Assembly (NCBI GenBank): GCA_037132075.1
Contig: JBAXPV010000012.1
Location: 1 to 64,000, forward strand
Origin: JBAXPV01 sp037132075
GTDB lineage: Bacteria > Bacteroidota > Bacteroidia > Bacteroidales > CAIXZF01
Length of the DNA stretch: 64,000 nt
Reading direction: 5' to 3'
The position numbers and the translations under genes are program-made. The stretch's first letter is position 1; every line of letters starts with the position of its first letter. The notes below the pieces were generated by a model. The model had not been told where the DNA came from. It saw nothing but the letters and a program-made list of their open reading frames with translations, and ran no database searches. Below, in pieces: positions 45,887 through 54,902 of this stretch.

Positions 45887-46997
45887 TCCGGTATCTCCAA
45901 ACCGCTAGCGAAAAAACAGAAATCCCTATGACAAGAAGCGATCCTAATTCATGCCTGACATCCCTAAAGCCTGATCCCTTGAGCAGGACCATTCTCATAA
46001 TTCTGATAAAATAAGCCACTGGGTTTGCCCTGTTGATCTCCTGGGCCCAAACAGGCATATTTTCAGCAGCGGTAAACAATCCGCTCATCAAAATGAAAAT
46101 AATCATAAAGAAGAAAGAGACAAACATCGCTTGCTGCTGCGTATTTGAAACCGTAGAAACGAGCAGGCCGATCCCAAGGATCCCGAAAATGTATACTGCC
46201 GCTGACAAAAAGATAAGCCACAAACTACCGACCATGGGAATTCCAAACAACAATTTTCCCACTGTCAATCCAAAGGCCAGCTCAAACAAAGCAATAAACA
46301 TAAATGGCAAAAGCTTGCCAATGATAAATTGCGATTTGCGGATCGGGGTAACATTAATTTGTTCTATCGTGCCGATTTCTTTCTCTCTTACTACATTCAT
46401 TGCTGATAAAATCAAACTGACAACGGTCACCAGGATTGCCAGGATCCCGGGAACCATAAAAGCCTTGTAATTCAGCTCGGGGTTATACCAAAAAGAATAG
46501 GGAACCTCAATTGCCCTGGCTGACACTTCAACATTGGCATTGGCCTGCTGAAGGTCCCGGCTGAACTGCTGGATGGCCGACTGCGCATAGGCATTGGTCA
46601 GGCCACCAGTGGTCCCGTTGATGGCATTCACAACTAGCTGAACATGGATACGCTGTCCGGAAAGGATCTCCTTTTCCAGGTTTTGCGGAAGCTGCAGAAT
46701 CGCATCCGCTTTCCCTTGCTGCATGGATTCTTCTCCGGCTGAAAGGGAGGCCGAATACCCTGTAATTTTGAAAAATGGAGACCCGGAAAAATGAGAGATG
46801 AGTTCCCTCGAAACAACAGATCTGTCAAGGTCAACGACAAATAACCTTGAATTTTTAATCTCAAAGGTCGCCGCATTCACAATAATGATCAGCTGAACGA
46901 TGGGAAGCATAAAGATAATTGGCAGCATCGCCTTATTGCGAAAGACTTGCCGGAACTCCTTTTGTAAGATATATCCTATCGTTCTCATCTCAGTCAA
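45876..46997 (-). CDS. ABC-2 type permease, second of pair (YbhR/YhhJ-like)
   Basis: A 373-residue membrane protein. One N-terminal TM (about 20-42) is followed by a large extracytoplasmic domain (about 45-175) and five C-terminal TMs (about 180-365), the usual layout of drug-exporter ABC-2 permeases. The amphipathic stretch 'REKEIGTIEQINVTPIRKSQFIIGKLLP' is family-typical. It overlaps the first permease gene by 8 bp and closes the seven-gene exporter operon. Partner of the permease at 46990; together they form the membrane channel. Confidence 0.9.
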   Translation of the reverse strand: MTEMRTIGYILQKEFRQVFRNKAMLPIIFMLPIVQLIIIVNAATFEIKNSRLFVVDLDRSVVSRELISHFSGSPFFKITGYSASLSAGEESMQQGKADAILQLPQNLEKEILSGQRIHVQLVVNAINGTTGGLTNAYAQSAIQQFSRDLQQANANVEVSARAIEVPYSFWYNPELNYKAFMVPGILAILVTVVSLILSAMNVVREKEIGTIEQINVTPIRKSQFIIGKLLPFMFIALFELAFGLTVGKLLFGIPMVGSLWLIFLSAAVYIFGILGIGLLVSTVSNTQQQAMFVSFFFMIIFILMSGLFTAAENMPVWAQEINRANPVAYFIRIMRMVLLKGSGFRDVRHELGSLLVIGISVFSLAVWRYRKTN

Positions 46998-48096
46998 GTC
47001 TAATTTTAAATTTTTTCACACTAAGCCCAATAAATATAAAGCTCATCATTACCAAAACCAGGGTTTCCTTCCAGATATATTGAAAACCATTTCCTTTCAG
47101 CATGATCTCTTTTAAAATTGAAATAAACCATCGTGGAGGCATAACTTGACAAAGCGCTTGTAAAGGCACAGGCATATTTTCAATCGGGTAGATAAATCCT
47201 GATAGCAGAATCGTCGGCAACATGAGGCCTACCAGGGAAATCATCATGGCAAGCTGTTGTGTCTTTACGAGTGTTGAAATCAGAATTCCAAGTGTAAGCG
47301 CCACCATGATGTACAATGTACACTCCAGCATCAGCAACGCCAGGCTTCCCAGGATAGGAACACCAAATACAAACTTCGCCACCAGCAGAATCATGCTTGC
47401 ATTCAGGAACGACAACAACACATAAGGCGTTACTTTACCCAGGATGATCTGAACGGGCCGAAGGGGAGAGACCAAAAGGACTTCCATAGTCCCCATTTCT
47501 TTTTCACGGGTGATTGATATGGAAGTCATCAAGGCAGAAATAAGAATCAGCAACATCGCCATGATTCCGGGCACAAACATAAAGACACCCTTTAGTCCGG
47601 GATTATATGCCATCCTGACTTCTGTGGTGATCCCTGGACTATGGCCATTAGCGGCATTCTCAAGCCTGACAAAGTCCTGGATGATCCCTTGGGTATAATT
47701 TACCAGCAAGTTCGCTGTATTGGGCTCTGAGGCATCTGCAATGAGCTGCGCGGAGGCTTTGTTGTTCCTGATAAATTTCTGTCCGAAATCCGGCTCATAA
47801 ACAATCACCATCTTTACATTCCCTTCTCTGAAAGTTGCCTCTATGTCTTTTGTTGAAGAAAGATAACGGTCAAGCTTAAAGTAGCCCGTAGAAATGATTT
47901 TATTGGTAAGTTTTTGAGTTATTTGATCATTCGAAAGATCCAAAACCGCAATCCTTGCATCCTTTATTTCATTGGTGATGGCAAAACCGAACAACAACAT
48001 CTGTACAACAGGAATGCCAAACAATATCGCTAAAGTCCGGGAATCACGAAGGATGTGGAAAACCTCTTTGGTGATAAATCCATAAAAACGTCTCAT
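46990..48096 (-). CDS. ABC-2 type permease, first of pair (YbhS-like)
   Basis: A 368-residue permease with the same layout as its neighbour: one N-terminal TM, an extracytoplasmic domain (about 45-170) and five C-terminal TMs, with 'REKEMGTMEVLLVSPLRPVQIILGKVTPY'. It overlaps the upstream ATPase gene by 4 bp and the downstream permease gene by 8 bp, so translation is likely coupled. The pair resembles YbhS and YbhR of the YbhFSR exporter. Confidence 0.9.
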   Translation of the reverse strand: MRRFYGFITKEVFHILRDSRTLAILFGIPVVQMLLFGFAITNEIKDARIAVLDLSNDQITQKLTNKIISTGYFKLDRYLSSTKDIEATFREGNVKMVIVYEPDFGQKFIRNNKASAQLIADASEPNTANLLVNYTQGIIQDFVRLENAANGHSPGITTEVRMAYNPGLKGVFMFVPGIMAMLLILISALMTSISITREKEMGTMEVLLVSPLRPVQIILGKVTPYVLLSFLNASMILLVAKFVFGVPILGSLALLMLECTLYIMVALTLGILISTLVKTQQLAMMISLVGLMLPTILLSGFIYPIENMPVPLQALCQVMPPRWFISILKEIMLKGNGFQYIWKETLVLVMMSFIFIGLSVKKFKIRLD

Positions 48097-48836
48097 AAGG
48101 CTTCTGTATTACGGGCAAGTTTTAGAAAGACCTCATTCATGCTGTCAACATGATATTGCTTTTTCAGTACCGTCGGGTGATCCAGCGCAACAATACGCCC
48201 CTCTGTCATGATTGTGGCACGGTCACAGTATTCAGCCTCGTCCATATAATGCGTCGTTACAAATACCGTTATTCCTTCGCTTGCTGCTTCGTGGATCATC
48301 TCCCAAAACTGTCGACGGGTGATCGGGTCAACACCTCCGGTAGGTTCATCCAGAAATACTATGCGTGGCTTGTGAAGTATTGCCACCGAGAATGCAAGCT
48401 TTTGCCGCCATCCCAAGGGCAAACTGCCAATCAGACTGTCACGCTTATCCCAAAGATCCAGCTTTTCCAGTAACAGCTGCGTGCTCTCCTTGATGACATC
48501 CCTGCGGAGCCCATAAATTCCCCCATAAAAACGAATGTTCTCACGTAAAGTTAGGTCCTCGTATAAAGAAAATTTCTGGCTCATATAGCCAATTTCCTTT
48601 TTTATCTTATCTGCTTCTTTATAAACATCGTAACCCGCTATACGCACCTCACCAGATGTTGGCGCAGACAAACCACAAAGGATCCTCAGGGCTGTGGTCT
48701 TTCCAGCGCCATTGGCTCCCAGGAAGCCAAAGATCTCACCTTCATAAACATCGAAATTCAAATGGTCGTTTGCCACAAATTTCCCGAAGCGCTTCACCAG
48801 GTCCCTGACTTCTATAACTTTTTTAGCCTCACTCAT
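48093..48836 (-). CDS. ABC transporter ATPase, second of pair
   Basis: A 247-residue nucleotide-binding protein with Walker A GANGAGKT (about 39-46) and Walker B IVFLDEPTGGVD. The ABC signature is unusual: SLPLGWRQKLAFS stands where LSGGxxQ is expected, a form I know from the second half of YbhF-type exporters. It overlaps neighbouring genes by 4 bp on both sides. With the other ATPase it likely forms a heterodimer equivalent to the fused YbhF of E. coli. Confidence 0.92.
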   Translation of the reverse strand: MSEAKKVIEVRDLVKRFGKFVANDHLNFDVYEGEIFGFLGANGAGKTTALRILCGLSAPTSGEVRIAGYDVYKEADKIKKEIGYMSQKFSLYEDLTLRENIRFYGGIYGLRRDVIKESTQLLLEKLDLWDKRDSLIGSLPLGWRQKLAFSVAILHKPRIVFLDEPTGGVDPITRRQFWEMIHEAASEGITVFVTTHYMDEAEYCDRATIMTEGRIVALDHPTVLKKQYHVDSMNEVFLKLARNTEAL

Positions 48837-49756
48837 TTTTCTTCTGCATTACTCATCAATGAAATAAAACAGTCTTCAACGCCTGGTTTGATTTCTTCAA
48901 TTTCGACTGAGATATTCCCATTCGAAAAAAGCCTCTGGAAAATGTCATCCCTTGACATCGTTCCCATATGTGTAAAATGGACTTTCTGCCCAAAAAGATA
49001 AGCGTGATCCACTTCCTCAATCAGACGAAGATCGTGAAGCAATTTGTAATTATCCTGAGCACTTGCAGCCAACAGTTTCCCTTTGAAAAGCTGTGGTATT
49101 CTGCGAGGCTCGTCCATTGCCATAATGCGACCCTGCTGCACCAAAGCTACCCGGTCACAAAGGCTTGCCTCATCCATATATGGTGTAGAAACCAGGATCG
49201 TGATCCCTTCTTTTTGCAGGCGCTTCAGCATCTCCCAGAATTCCTTGCGGGAGATCGCATCAACGCCGGTTGTCGGTTCGTCCAGGATTAACACTTCCGG
49301 CTTATGAATCAAGGCACAGCTTAAGGCAAGCTTTTGCTTCATTCCACCGGAAAGTTTCCCAGCCAAACGATGTTTAAACGGTTCCAGTTGAGAATAGATC
49401 TCTTTGATCAGGTAGTAATTGTCCGCTACATTGACATCAAAGATCCTCGCATAAAAATTCAGATTCTGAGAAACGGTGAGATCCTGGTATAAAGAGAAAC
49501 GACCCGGCATATAGCCCAGGATGTGCCGTATTTCGCGGTAATCCTTAACGACATCGAAACCCTTCAGGCTTGCGATGCCGGCAGACGGCAACAACAACGT
49601 CGATAAAATCCTGAACAAGCTGGTTTTCCCACCACCATCCGGACCGAGGAACCCGATAAGTTCTGCTTTTCCAGCCTCAAAGCTGACAGAATCCAATGCC
49701 AGCGTCTTTCCATATGACTTTGAGATCCCAGATGCCTTAACTATGATATCCTGCAT
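48833..49756 (-). CDS. ABC transporter ATPase, first of pair
   Basis: A 307-residue nucleotide-binding protein with Walker A GPDGGGKT (about 36-43), a canonical signature LSGGMKQKLALS and Walker B LILDEPTTGVD. A ~80-residue C-terminal extension follows the ATPase core. It begins 6 bp after the HlyD-family gene and overlaps the second ATPase gene by 4 bp. Its canonical signature contrasts with the altered one of its partner, suggesting the two composite ATP sites are not equivalent. Confidence 0.92.
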   Translation of the reverse strand: MQDIIVKASGISKSYGKTLALDSVSFEAGKAELIGFLGPDGGGKTSLFRILSTLLLPSAGIASLKGFDVVKDYREIRHILGYMPGRFSLYQDLTVSQNLNFYARIFDVNVADNYYLIKEIYSQLEPFKHRLAGKLSGGMKQKLALSCALIHKPEVLILDEPTTGVDAISRKEFWEMLKRLQKEGITILVSTPYMDEASLCDRVALVQQGRIMAMDEPRRIPQLFKGKLLAASAQDNYKLLHDLRLIEEVDHAYLFGQKVHFTHMGTMSRDDIFQRLFSNGNISVEIEEIKPGVEDCFISLMSNAEEK

Positions 49757-49762
49757 CGCTGC

Positions 49763-50656
49763 TTATTCTTTAAAATTCACCTCGCCGGGCATGTTGATCT
49801 TAATGCTGCCATCATTGGCAACGCTCACTTTAACGGCATAAACCATATTGACCCTTTCTTCTTTGGTCTGGATAATTTTTGGCGTAAACTCTGCAGAAGG
49901 CGAGATCCAGGAAACGCCTCCTTTTAACATTGTATTTTTGGTCTTATCTTTATCAATAAAAACATCCACTGCCTGGCCTAATTTGACCTTGCTTAATTGA
50001 TCACCACTAATATAAACCCGAAGGTACATGGTCGTCAGGTCGGCAAGTTTGTATAAAGGCTTTCCCGGGCTGGCGAGTTCTCCTCCCTCAGCAAAACGAT
50101 TCAAAATGGTCCCTTGTGACGGCGAAACAATCCAGCAGCGACCCAGGGAAACGCGTAACAACTGAACCTGCCGGTCAAGATTCTGCAATTCCCCGTCCAG
50201 GCTCTTTTCCTGAACCCTTGTTGTCTGTAACTGTTTGTCAATTACCTTGAGGTTGCCGTCCATATCATCCATTTGCTTTCGGGTGGCAGCCTTTTCTTTG
50301 AATAGACTTTCAAGTCTTTTCTGTTCGATGATCATGTTTGTTTTTTGTTGCTCCTGAACATCGATCTGGGCCTGGAATCCTGATTGCTTCAACACCAAAG
50401 AATTGCGTTGGGCAAGCAATCCTTCTCTTTTTAGAAAGAAATCAGTAGTGTCGATCAGGCCTAAGGTATCACCTGCCTTCACTATTTGTCCTTCTTCGCA
50501 ATGAAAGAACAAAATCCTTCCCTGTGATTCAGCAGAACAAGTGATCTCGGTTGATTCAAAATTTCCATAGGCATCAGATGTTCCTTTGTTGCCGGAACAT
50601 GACTGAAGCAGCGTACCTGCAACGATGGCAGGGAGTAAAATTCTTATAACTTTCAT
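49763..50656 (-). CDS. HlyD-family periplasmic adaptor (YbhG-like) lipoprotein
   Basis: A 297-residue membrane-fusion protein. Lipobox TLLQS|C near residue 20 suggests lipid anchoring. A biotinyl-lipoyl-like half (about 45-75) leads into a coiled-coil hairpin (about 75-170), the second lipoyl half (about 170-200, 'WIVSPSQGTILNRFAEGGELASPGKPLY') and a beta-barrel domain. It bridges the inner-membrane permeases and the TolC-family channel. It lies 16 bp after the TolC-family gene and 6 bp before the first ATPase gene. Confidence 0.92.
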   Translation of the reverse strand: MKVIRILLPAIVAGTLLQSCSGNKGTSDAYGNFESTEITCSAESQGRILFFHCEEGQIVKAGDTLGLIDTTDFFLKREGLLAQRNSLVLKQSGFQAQIDVQEQQKTNMIIEQKRLESLFKEKAATRKQMDDMDGNLKVIDKQLQTTRVQEKSLDGELQNLDRQVQLLRVSLGRCWIVSPSQGTILNRFAEGGELASPGKPLYKLADLTTMYLRVYISGDQLSKVKLGQAVDVFIDKDKTKNTMLKGGVSWISPSAEFTPKIIQTKEERVNMVYAVKVSVANDGSIKINMPGEVNFKE

Positions 50657-50672
50657 CGTATCCTATATTAGC

Positions 50673-51950
50673 TTATTGAATATTAATCCCTTGAATTGTC
50701 AGAAAATCAACCCTGGCTTTCACTTCCTGCAAGCGGTGTGTCTCCTTACTCATCCTAGCCTGTATTTCCTGGTTTAACTCGATCAGATAATCAGTCGAGG
50801 TGATTACGCCATTTTCCAATTGAGCGGCAGCGGAATGTGATATTTTTTCCCTCAGGCCAATAATTCTGTCGTCTTTTTGCATTAAATCCCTATACTTTTG
50901 AACCTCAGAAATTTGTTTAATCGCAGCCACTTTTGTGTTTAATTCAAAAGCTTCCGACTGGGTACTCACGATTTCCTTCTGAAAATCAAGGATGTCTTTC
51001 TCTTTACGTGCCTGGTGCCAATCCCACATACTCCAGCTTAATTTTGCACCAAGCATATAATATGTGTCAAATCCATCATGAAACATATTATAACCAGGCT
51101 TTCCATATCCTGCCTCGCCAAAAGCAGCGAGTTTCGGGATGTTTTTTGTGCTCACAAGATTTTTATTGGCCTCCAGTCGGCTTTGCTGCAGCTCAAATCC
51201 CACAAGTTCTGGACGTATGCTTTTTATCCCAGCCGCTCCCCCTATATCAGCCTTTGGCATCCCGGCATGACGGCTTAAACTCAGGTTTTGCCCTGTCCAT
51301 TGACTGAGCATATCCAGCGCATTCTGCCGCTCATCATCCAGCTCTATGATTCTCTGTTCCATTTTAACCAGTTCTGCCCGAATTACATCAGCTTCGCTTT
51401 CAAGTAAAACGCCATGCGCAACACCTGACTCTGCATTTTTGAGTTTCAAACTCAGGTCTTCCTGGAACTTTAGCAGTATTTTATCATTTTCTTCATAAAA
51501 AGCATAGGCAAAAAACAGCAGGTTGATTTTTTCCCTGATCTGATAAAGCTGAATTTCCACATTCTGCTGATCTAGCTGCAAGTTTGCCTGTTCGATAGCT
51601 TTCTGGGTGCTGACTTGTTTCCCGTCATAAATCACCTGGGAAACATTGAGGTTTAAACGCTCTATGTCTTTGTCGATCACAGGTGGCTTAAAAAAGGCAG
51701 TGCTAATTCCCAGCTCGGTAACATCGCTTTGATACGATGCCTGCCCATTCATATCCAGTTTGGGCAACCAGGTGTCACTCAACTGTTGCAGACGGATATC
51801 GCTTGCTTTTGCAAGTATATCCTTTTGTTTTAAAACAGGGTAATTCTCCCTTGCTTTTTGTTGTAACCAGGGTAGCGACAAGCTATCGGGTACTTGCCCG
51901 GCTCCGCTGTAACCTATACCCAGTAAAATTACGGTAATCCAGATCTTCAT
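50673..51950 (-). CDS. TolC-family outer-membrane channel protein
   Basis: Start chosen at the ATG at 51950 (MKIWITVILL...), giving a ~20-residue signal peptide cleaved near GAG|Q; an ATG 24 bases upstream is possible and would overlap the TetR gene by 14 bp. The mature protein is dominated by amphipathic helices with two OEP repeats, as in TolC-like efflux channels, and about 425 residues is normal. It supplies the outer-membrane exit of the exporter encoded downstream. Confidence 0.92.
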   Translation of the reverse strand: MKIWITVILLGIGYSGAGQVPDSLSLPWLQQKARENYPVLKQKDILAKASDIRLQQLSDTWLPKLDMNGQASYQSDVTELGISTAFFKPPVIDKDIERLNLNVSQVIYDGKQVSTQKAIEQANLQLDQQNVEIQLYQIREKINLLFFAYAFYEENDKILLKFQEDLSLKLKNAESGVAHGVLLESEADVIRAELVKMEQRIIELDDERQNALDMLSQWTGQNLSLSRHAGMPKADIGGAAGIKSIRPELVGFELQQSRLEANKNLVSTKNIPKLAAFGEAGYGKPGYNMFHDGFDTYYMLGAKLSWSMWDWHQARKEKDILDFQKEIVSTQSEAFELNTKVAAIKQISEVQKYRDLMQKDDRIIGLREKISHSAAAQLENGVITSTDYLIELNQEIQARMSKETHRLQEVKARVDFLTIQGINIQ

Positions 51951-51960
51951 GATACGATTT

Positions 51961-52587
51961 CTATAAGTCATCATTTTGAATGTCAGGTCTTAACGATGAA
52001 TGAATAAAACGTTTTACCTCCTCCTGCCTTGTCAAAAGAAAGGTGTCAAAAGCACTATTGTCGTTGGAAAAAAACAAGCCCTTCAGAATAGGCCTGCCTA
52101 TAATTGGGAATACACACAAAGCGATAATATTGACAAACAAATGCTTCCCGTCAATTTTCCGGATGTTGCCCTTTTGGTACTCCTCCGAAACTTGCTCCTG
52201 AAATGAATCCAGAAGAATGCCACGGGAGCTGATAAAATCAAGCAAACGCTCCGGATTGCTGCCAATCTCACCAATGACAAAACCAGGTAAATAAGGGTTG
52301 TCAATCAACAAAGTGATATAATTCTCTATAAATGAATCAATTTTTTGATCAAATGATGCTTCTGAACGCAGCAATTCATTGACATTCCGGGCAAATTTGC
52401 TAAAGGCTTCCTGGAACACTATCTCAAACAATTTTTCTTTACTCCGAAAGTAATAATGCAAGAGGGCTTTGTTGATCCCCGCCTCATCAGCGATTTCTTG
52501 CATCCTGGCACCTTCTCGCCCACGAATTCCAAATACCTTCCTCGCGGCGGCAAGGATAGCTTCTTCTGAAGTTTTTGACGCTGTCAT
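51961..52587 (-). CDS. TetR/AcrR-family repressor of the exporter operon
   Basis: A 208-residue regulator. The N-terminal HTH (about 8-52) reads 'EEAILAAARKVFGIRGREGARMQEIADEAGINKALLHYYFRSKEKLF', a typical TetR domain; the rest is an all-helical ligand-binding domain. It is the first gene of the exporter operon, an arrangement like CecR (YbiH) ahead of ybhGFSR. A palindrome 10 bp upstream is a likely autoregulatory operator. The inducer is unknown. Confidence 0.93.
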   Translation of the reverse strand: MTASKTSEEAILAAARKVFGIRGREGARMQEIADEAGINKALLHYYFRSKEKLFEIVFQEAFSKFARNVNELLRSEASFDQKIDSFIENYITLLIDNPYLPGFVIGEIGSNPERLLDFISSRGILLDSFQEQVSEEYQKGNIRKIDGKHLFVNIIALCVFPIIGRPILKGLFFSNDNSAFDTFLLTRQEEVKRFIHSSLRPDIQNDDL

Positions 52588-52596
52588 TCTGTTTTA

Positions 52597-52619
52597 ACTG
52601 TTTGGTTTAACCAACTGGT
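52597..52619. promoter_or_regulatory. candidate TetR-type operator
   Basis: The core TTGGTT-T-AACCAA (52602-52614) is a perfect palindrome with partially symmetric flanks (AC 52597-52598 / GT 52618-52619; TTTT 52592-52595 / AAAA 52621-52624). It begins about 10 bp upstream of the TetR start codon, the usual place for autorepression. Confidence 0.55.
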
Positions 52620-52661
52620 CAAAATTACAACAAATAACAATCGCTTGTCACGTTTTATTTA

Positions 52662-52722
52662 AAAGAAATTAAGAATAGCGTTTCAGAAAGAAATTAAGAA
52701 TAGCGTTTCAGAAAGAAATTAA
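52662..52722. repeat. 25-bp tandem repeat, 2.4 copies
   Basis: Identical 25-bp units at 52662-52686 and 52687-52711 (AAAGAAATTAAG...GCGTTTCAG), then the first 11 bases of a third copy (52712-52722). The last copy runs into the stop codon of the MltD-like gene on the minus strand. Confidence 0.85.
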
Positions 52723-54383
52723 CCTTCCAGTGAAATTTTGATTTTCTGGCCGAGCTTTAAGCCTTTGTCATTCTGGATATTGTTCAGTTTTTTAATTTCC
52801 TGAACAGAGGCTCCTTTATATTGACTGGCGATTCTCCAGAGGGTATCACCCTGGCGAACGGTGTGATAGATTACCTTTTCAGTATCAAGAACCGGGGATG
52901 AATCACTCACGACGCTTCCATTATTTTTTGCGATAATGCTGCTGTAATACGCCCTGTAATTAAAAGTATCCTGAGGAACGCTAATGACATAAGCCGGATT
53001 AACGTTAAGTTTAGGGCTCGTCTTTACCTTGTCACTGTCACTTTTGGCAATAAGTTTGTCGGGGACGGCAACGGGTTTGAGTTCTTTCACAAAAACATAA
53101 AGTTCCTGCCGGGGCTTCACAGAATTCGATTTCAACTTATTCCACTGCTTGATATCGCTGGAACTCACATGATATTTCTTCGCGATGCTCGCCATGGTTT
53201 CTCCCTTTCTAACCACATGCAGGGTGCTCCTTTCCTGGTACTCCCTAACCTGAACCATAAACTTCTCCCGATCCTGCATCTTGGACGTTCTGTAGCAATA
53301 GAGTGCTGTCTCATTGTTGATGAAATCTGCAACATTGGCCCTGGGCAGACGCAAATAGAATACATTGTCGCCGCCTGAAGGAATGATATCTTTGGTATAA
53401 GCCGGATTGAGGAATCGAATATTTTCAATCGGAATCCCGAACATTTCAGAGATCTGGTCAAAAGTCAGCATTTGTTTTACACATACCGAATCAATTTCTG
53501 TAGCTGTGATCCCAGGATAAACCGGGTAAAGGTTATGCTCTGTGGCATAGGTTATCACATAGCTTGCAGCGATGAAAGCCGGCACATAATCCCGGGTCTC
53601 CCTGGGTAAATATCTTTGGACAACCCAATAATCCATCACACCGCCAGCCCTGCGGATGGCTTTGTTCACATTTCCTGCACCAGCATTGTAGGCAGCCAAA
53701 ACCAATGCCCAGTCATGATAAATGCAATACAAGTCCTGCATGTGACGACAGGCAGCGATTGTCGCTTTATAAGGATCGTTACGATCATCCACCAGGGTGC
53801 TTACTTTCAGGTCATACATTTTCCCGGTACCGTACATAAACTGCCACAAACCTTTGGCGCCAACAGGTGATTTGGCAACAGGGTTCAAGGCAGATTCAAT
53901 AACAGCCAGGTATTTCAATTCCAAAGGCATGCCAAAACGATCCAGCTGCTCCTCAAATAAGGGAAAGTAAATTTTTGCCATTCCCAGAATCTTGGATGTT
54001 AGCGCACGCTTTCTGTTGGCATATAACTCTATAAATTGCTTAACCTGAGGATTGTAAATATAACCGAATGTTGATCCTTTGTCCATTTTATGGATACGGG
54101 CTTCATACACTGAATCAGAAAAATAAGGAACATATCCATCAGGATAATGATAGACATTCAGCGGGCCACGATCGGCAGCATAATCAGGAAAACCAGTAAA
54201 CGTGTAATGCGCCAGACTATCCAACATAGCAACAATCTGTCCATCCTTTATAATTTCTAAAGGAATCGCTTTGTTCGTAGTATCAGTTGTGTATTTGTTC
54301 GAACTCGCAAAAGAACTGCAGGCAATAAGCAGTCCTGTAAGGCTTAATCCGAGTCTTACCCATAAAGGTTTGTGGATTCGCAT
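52719..54383 (-). CDS. MltD-like lytic transglycosylase with two LysM domains
   Basis: I place the start at 54383 (MRIHKPLWVR...) because it gives a signal peptide (cleavage near SSFAS) and lies just downstream of a -7 word; the frame opens 48 codons earlier in low-complexity AT-rich DNA. Of about 554 residues, the SLT domain has the catalytic Glu in AVIESALNPVAKSP and then GAKGLWQFM. Two LysM modules follow: LHVVRKGETMASIAKKYHV... and, at the C-terminus, YHTVRQGDTLWRIASQY. It is a murein-cleaving enzyme of the periplasm or outer membrane. Confidence 0.92.
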   Translation of the reverse strand: MRIHKPLWVRLGLSLTGLLIACSSFASSNKYTTDTTNKAIPLEIIKDGQIVAMLDSLAHYTFTGFPDYAADRGPLNVYHYPDGYVPYFSDSVYEARIHKMDKGSTFGYIYNPQVKQFIELYANRKRALTSKILGMAKIYFPLFEEQLDRFGMPLELKYLAVIESALNPVAKSPVGAKGLWQFMYGTGKMYDLKVSTLVDDRNDPYKATIAACRHMQDLYCIYHDWALVLAAYNAGAGNVNKAIRRAGGVMDYWVVQRYLPRETRDYVPAFIAASYVITYATEHNLYPVYPGITATEIDSVCVKQMLTFDQISEMFGIPIENIRFLNPAYTKDIIPSGGDNVFYLRLPRANVADFINNETALYCYRTSKMQDREKFMVQVREYQERSTLHVVRKGETMASIAKKYHVSSSDIKQWNKLKSNSVKPRQELYVFVKELKPVAVPDKLIAKSDSDKVKTSPKLNVNPAYVISVPQDTFNYRAYYSSIIAKNNGSVVSDSSPVLDTEKVIYHTVRQGDTLWRIASQYKGASVQEIKKLNNIQNDKGLKLGQKIKISLEG

Positions 54384-54439
54384 TCTGTTTGTCTTTTGTT
54401 TGGCGATGATAAATGGATTTGTTTGAGAACTCAAGTTTA

Positions 54440-54447
54440 CAAAAATA
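54440..54447 (-). promoter_or_regulatory. -7 element upstream of the MltD-like gene
   Basis: TATTTTTG on the minus strand matches TAnnTTTG and lies about 56 bp before the ATG at 54383. It falls inside the longer open frame, so it supports the shorter start. No well-placed TTG was found. Confidence 0.4.
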
Positions 54448-54638
54448 TAGCTTAAAACTAACGATTTTTTAACAATTTTTATTGTTTTCAACAATCGCTT
54501 GTTAAATAAGCTGTAAGCAACGTACATTGCAAAAATAATGCCAGCTATTGCGCAAATAGCTGAATTACAATATCAATAATCTTTCTAATCTAGAAAATTC
54601 CCGGCGAAAATTGCCTTATTCCGGAACCAAAAGGATGC

Positions 54639-54842
54639 TTATTTCTTCTCTTCAGCTTGATCTGGTTTCTTATCTTTCTCTGAATCCTGAGGGGTGTTCA
54701 TCGCATCTTTGAACTCACGAATTCCAGTTCCCAGCCCTTTCATTAACTCAGGAATCTTCTTTCCACCGAAAAGCAACAATACAACGGCAATGATTAGGAC
54801 ACCCTGCCAGATATTAAGACCCATTAATAACATACTTGTCAT
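54639..54842 (-). CDS. tatA: Sec-independent translocase subunit TatA
   Basis: A 67-residue TatA/E protein: one N-terminal membrane helix (about 11-26, 'WQGVLIIAVVLLLFGG'), the FGxxKIPEL hinge, an amphipathic helix 'MKGLGTGIREFKDAM' and a charged tail rich in Lys, Asp and Glu. It helps form the pore for folded proteins. tatC is not in this window. On the minus strand TATCTTTG (54863-54870) lies about 20 bp upstream as a likely -7 element. Start may be Met1, Met4 or Met7. Confidence 0.92.
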   Translation of the reverse strand: MTSMLLMGLNIWQGVLIIAVVLLLFGGKKIPELMKGLGTGIREFKDAMNTPQDSEKDKKPDQAEEKK

Positions 54843-54902
54843 TTTACTTAGGATTAATATTGCAAAGATACGAAAATATAACTCACAACACGGATTTATG
54901 TC

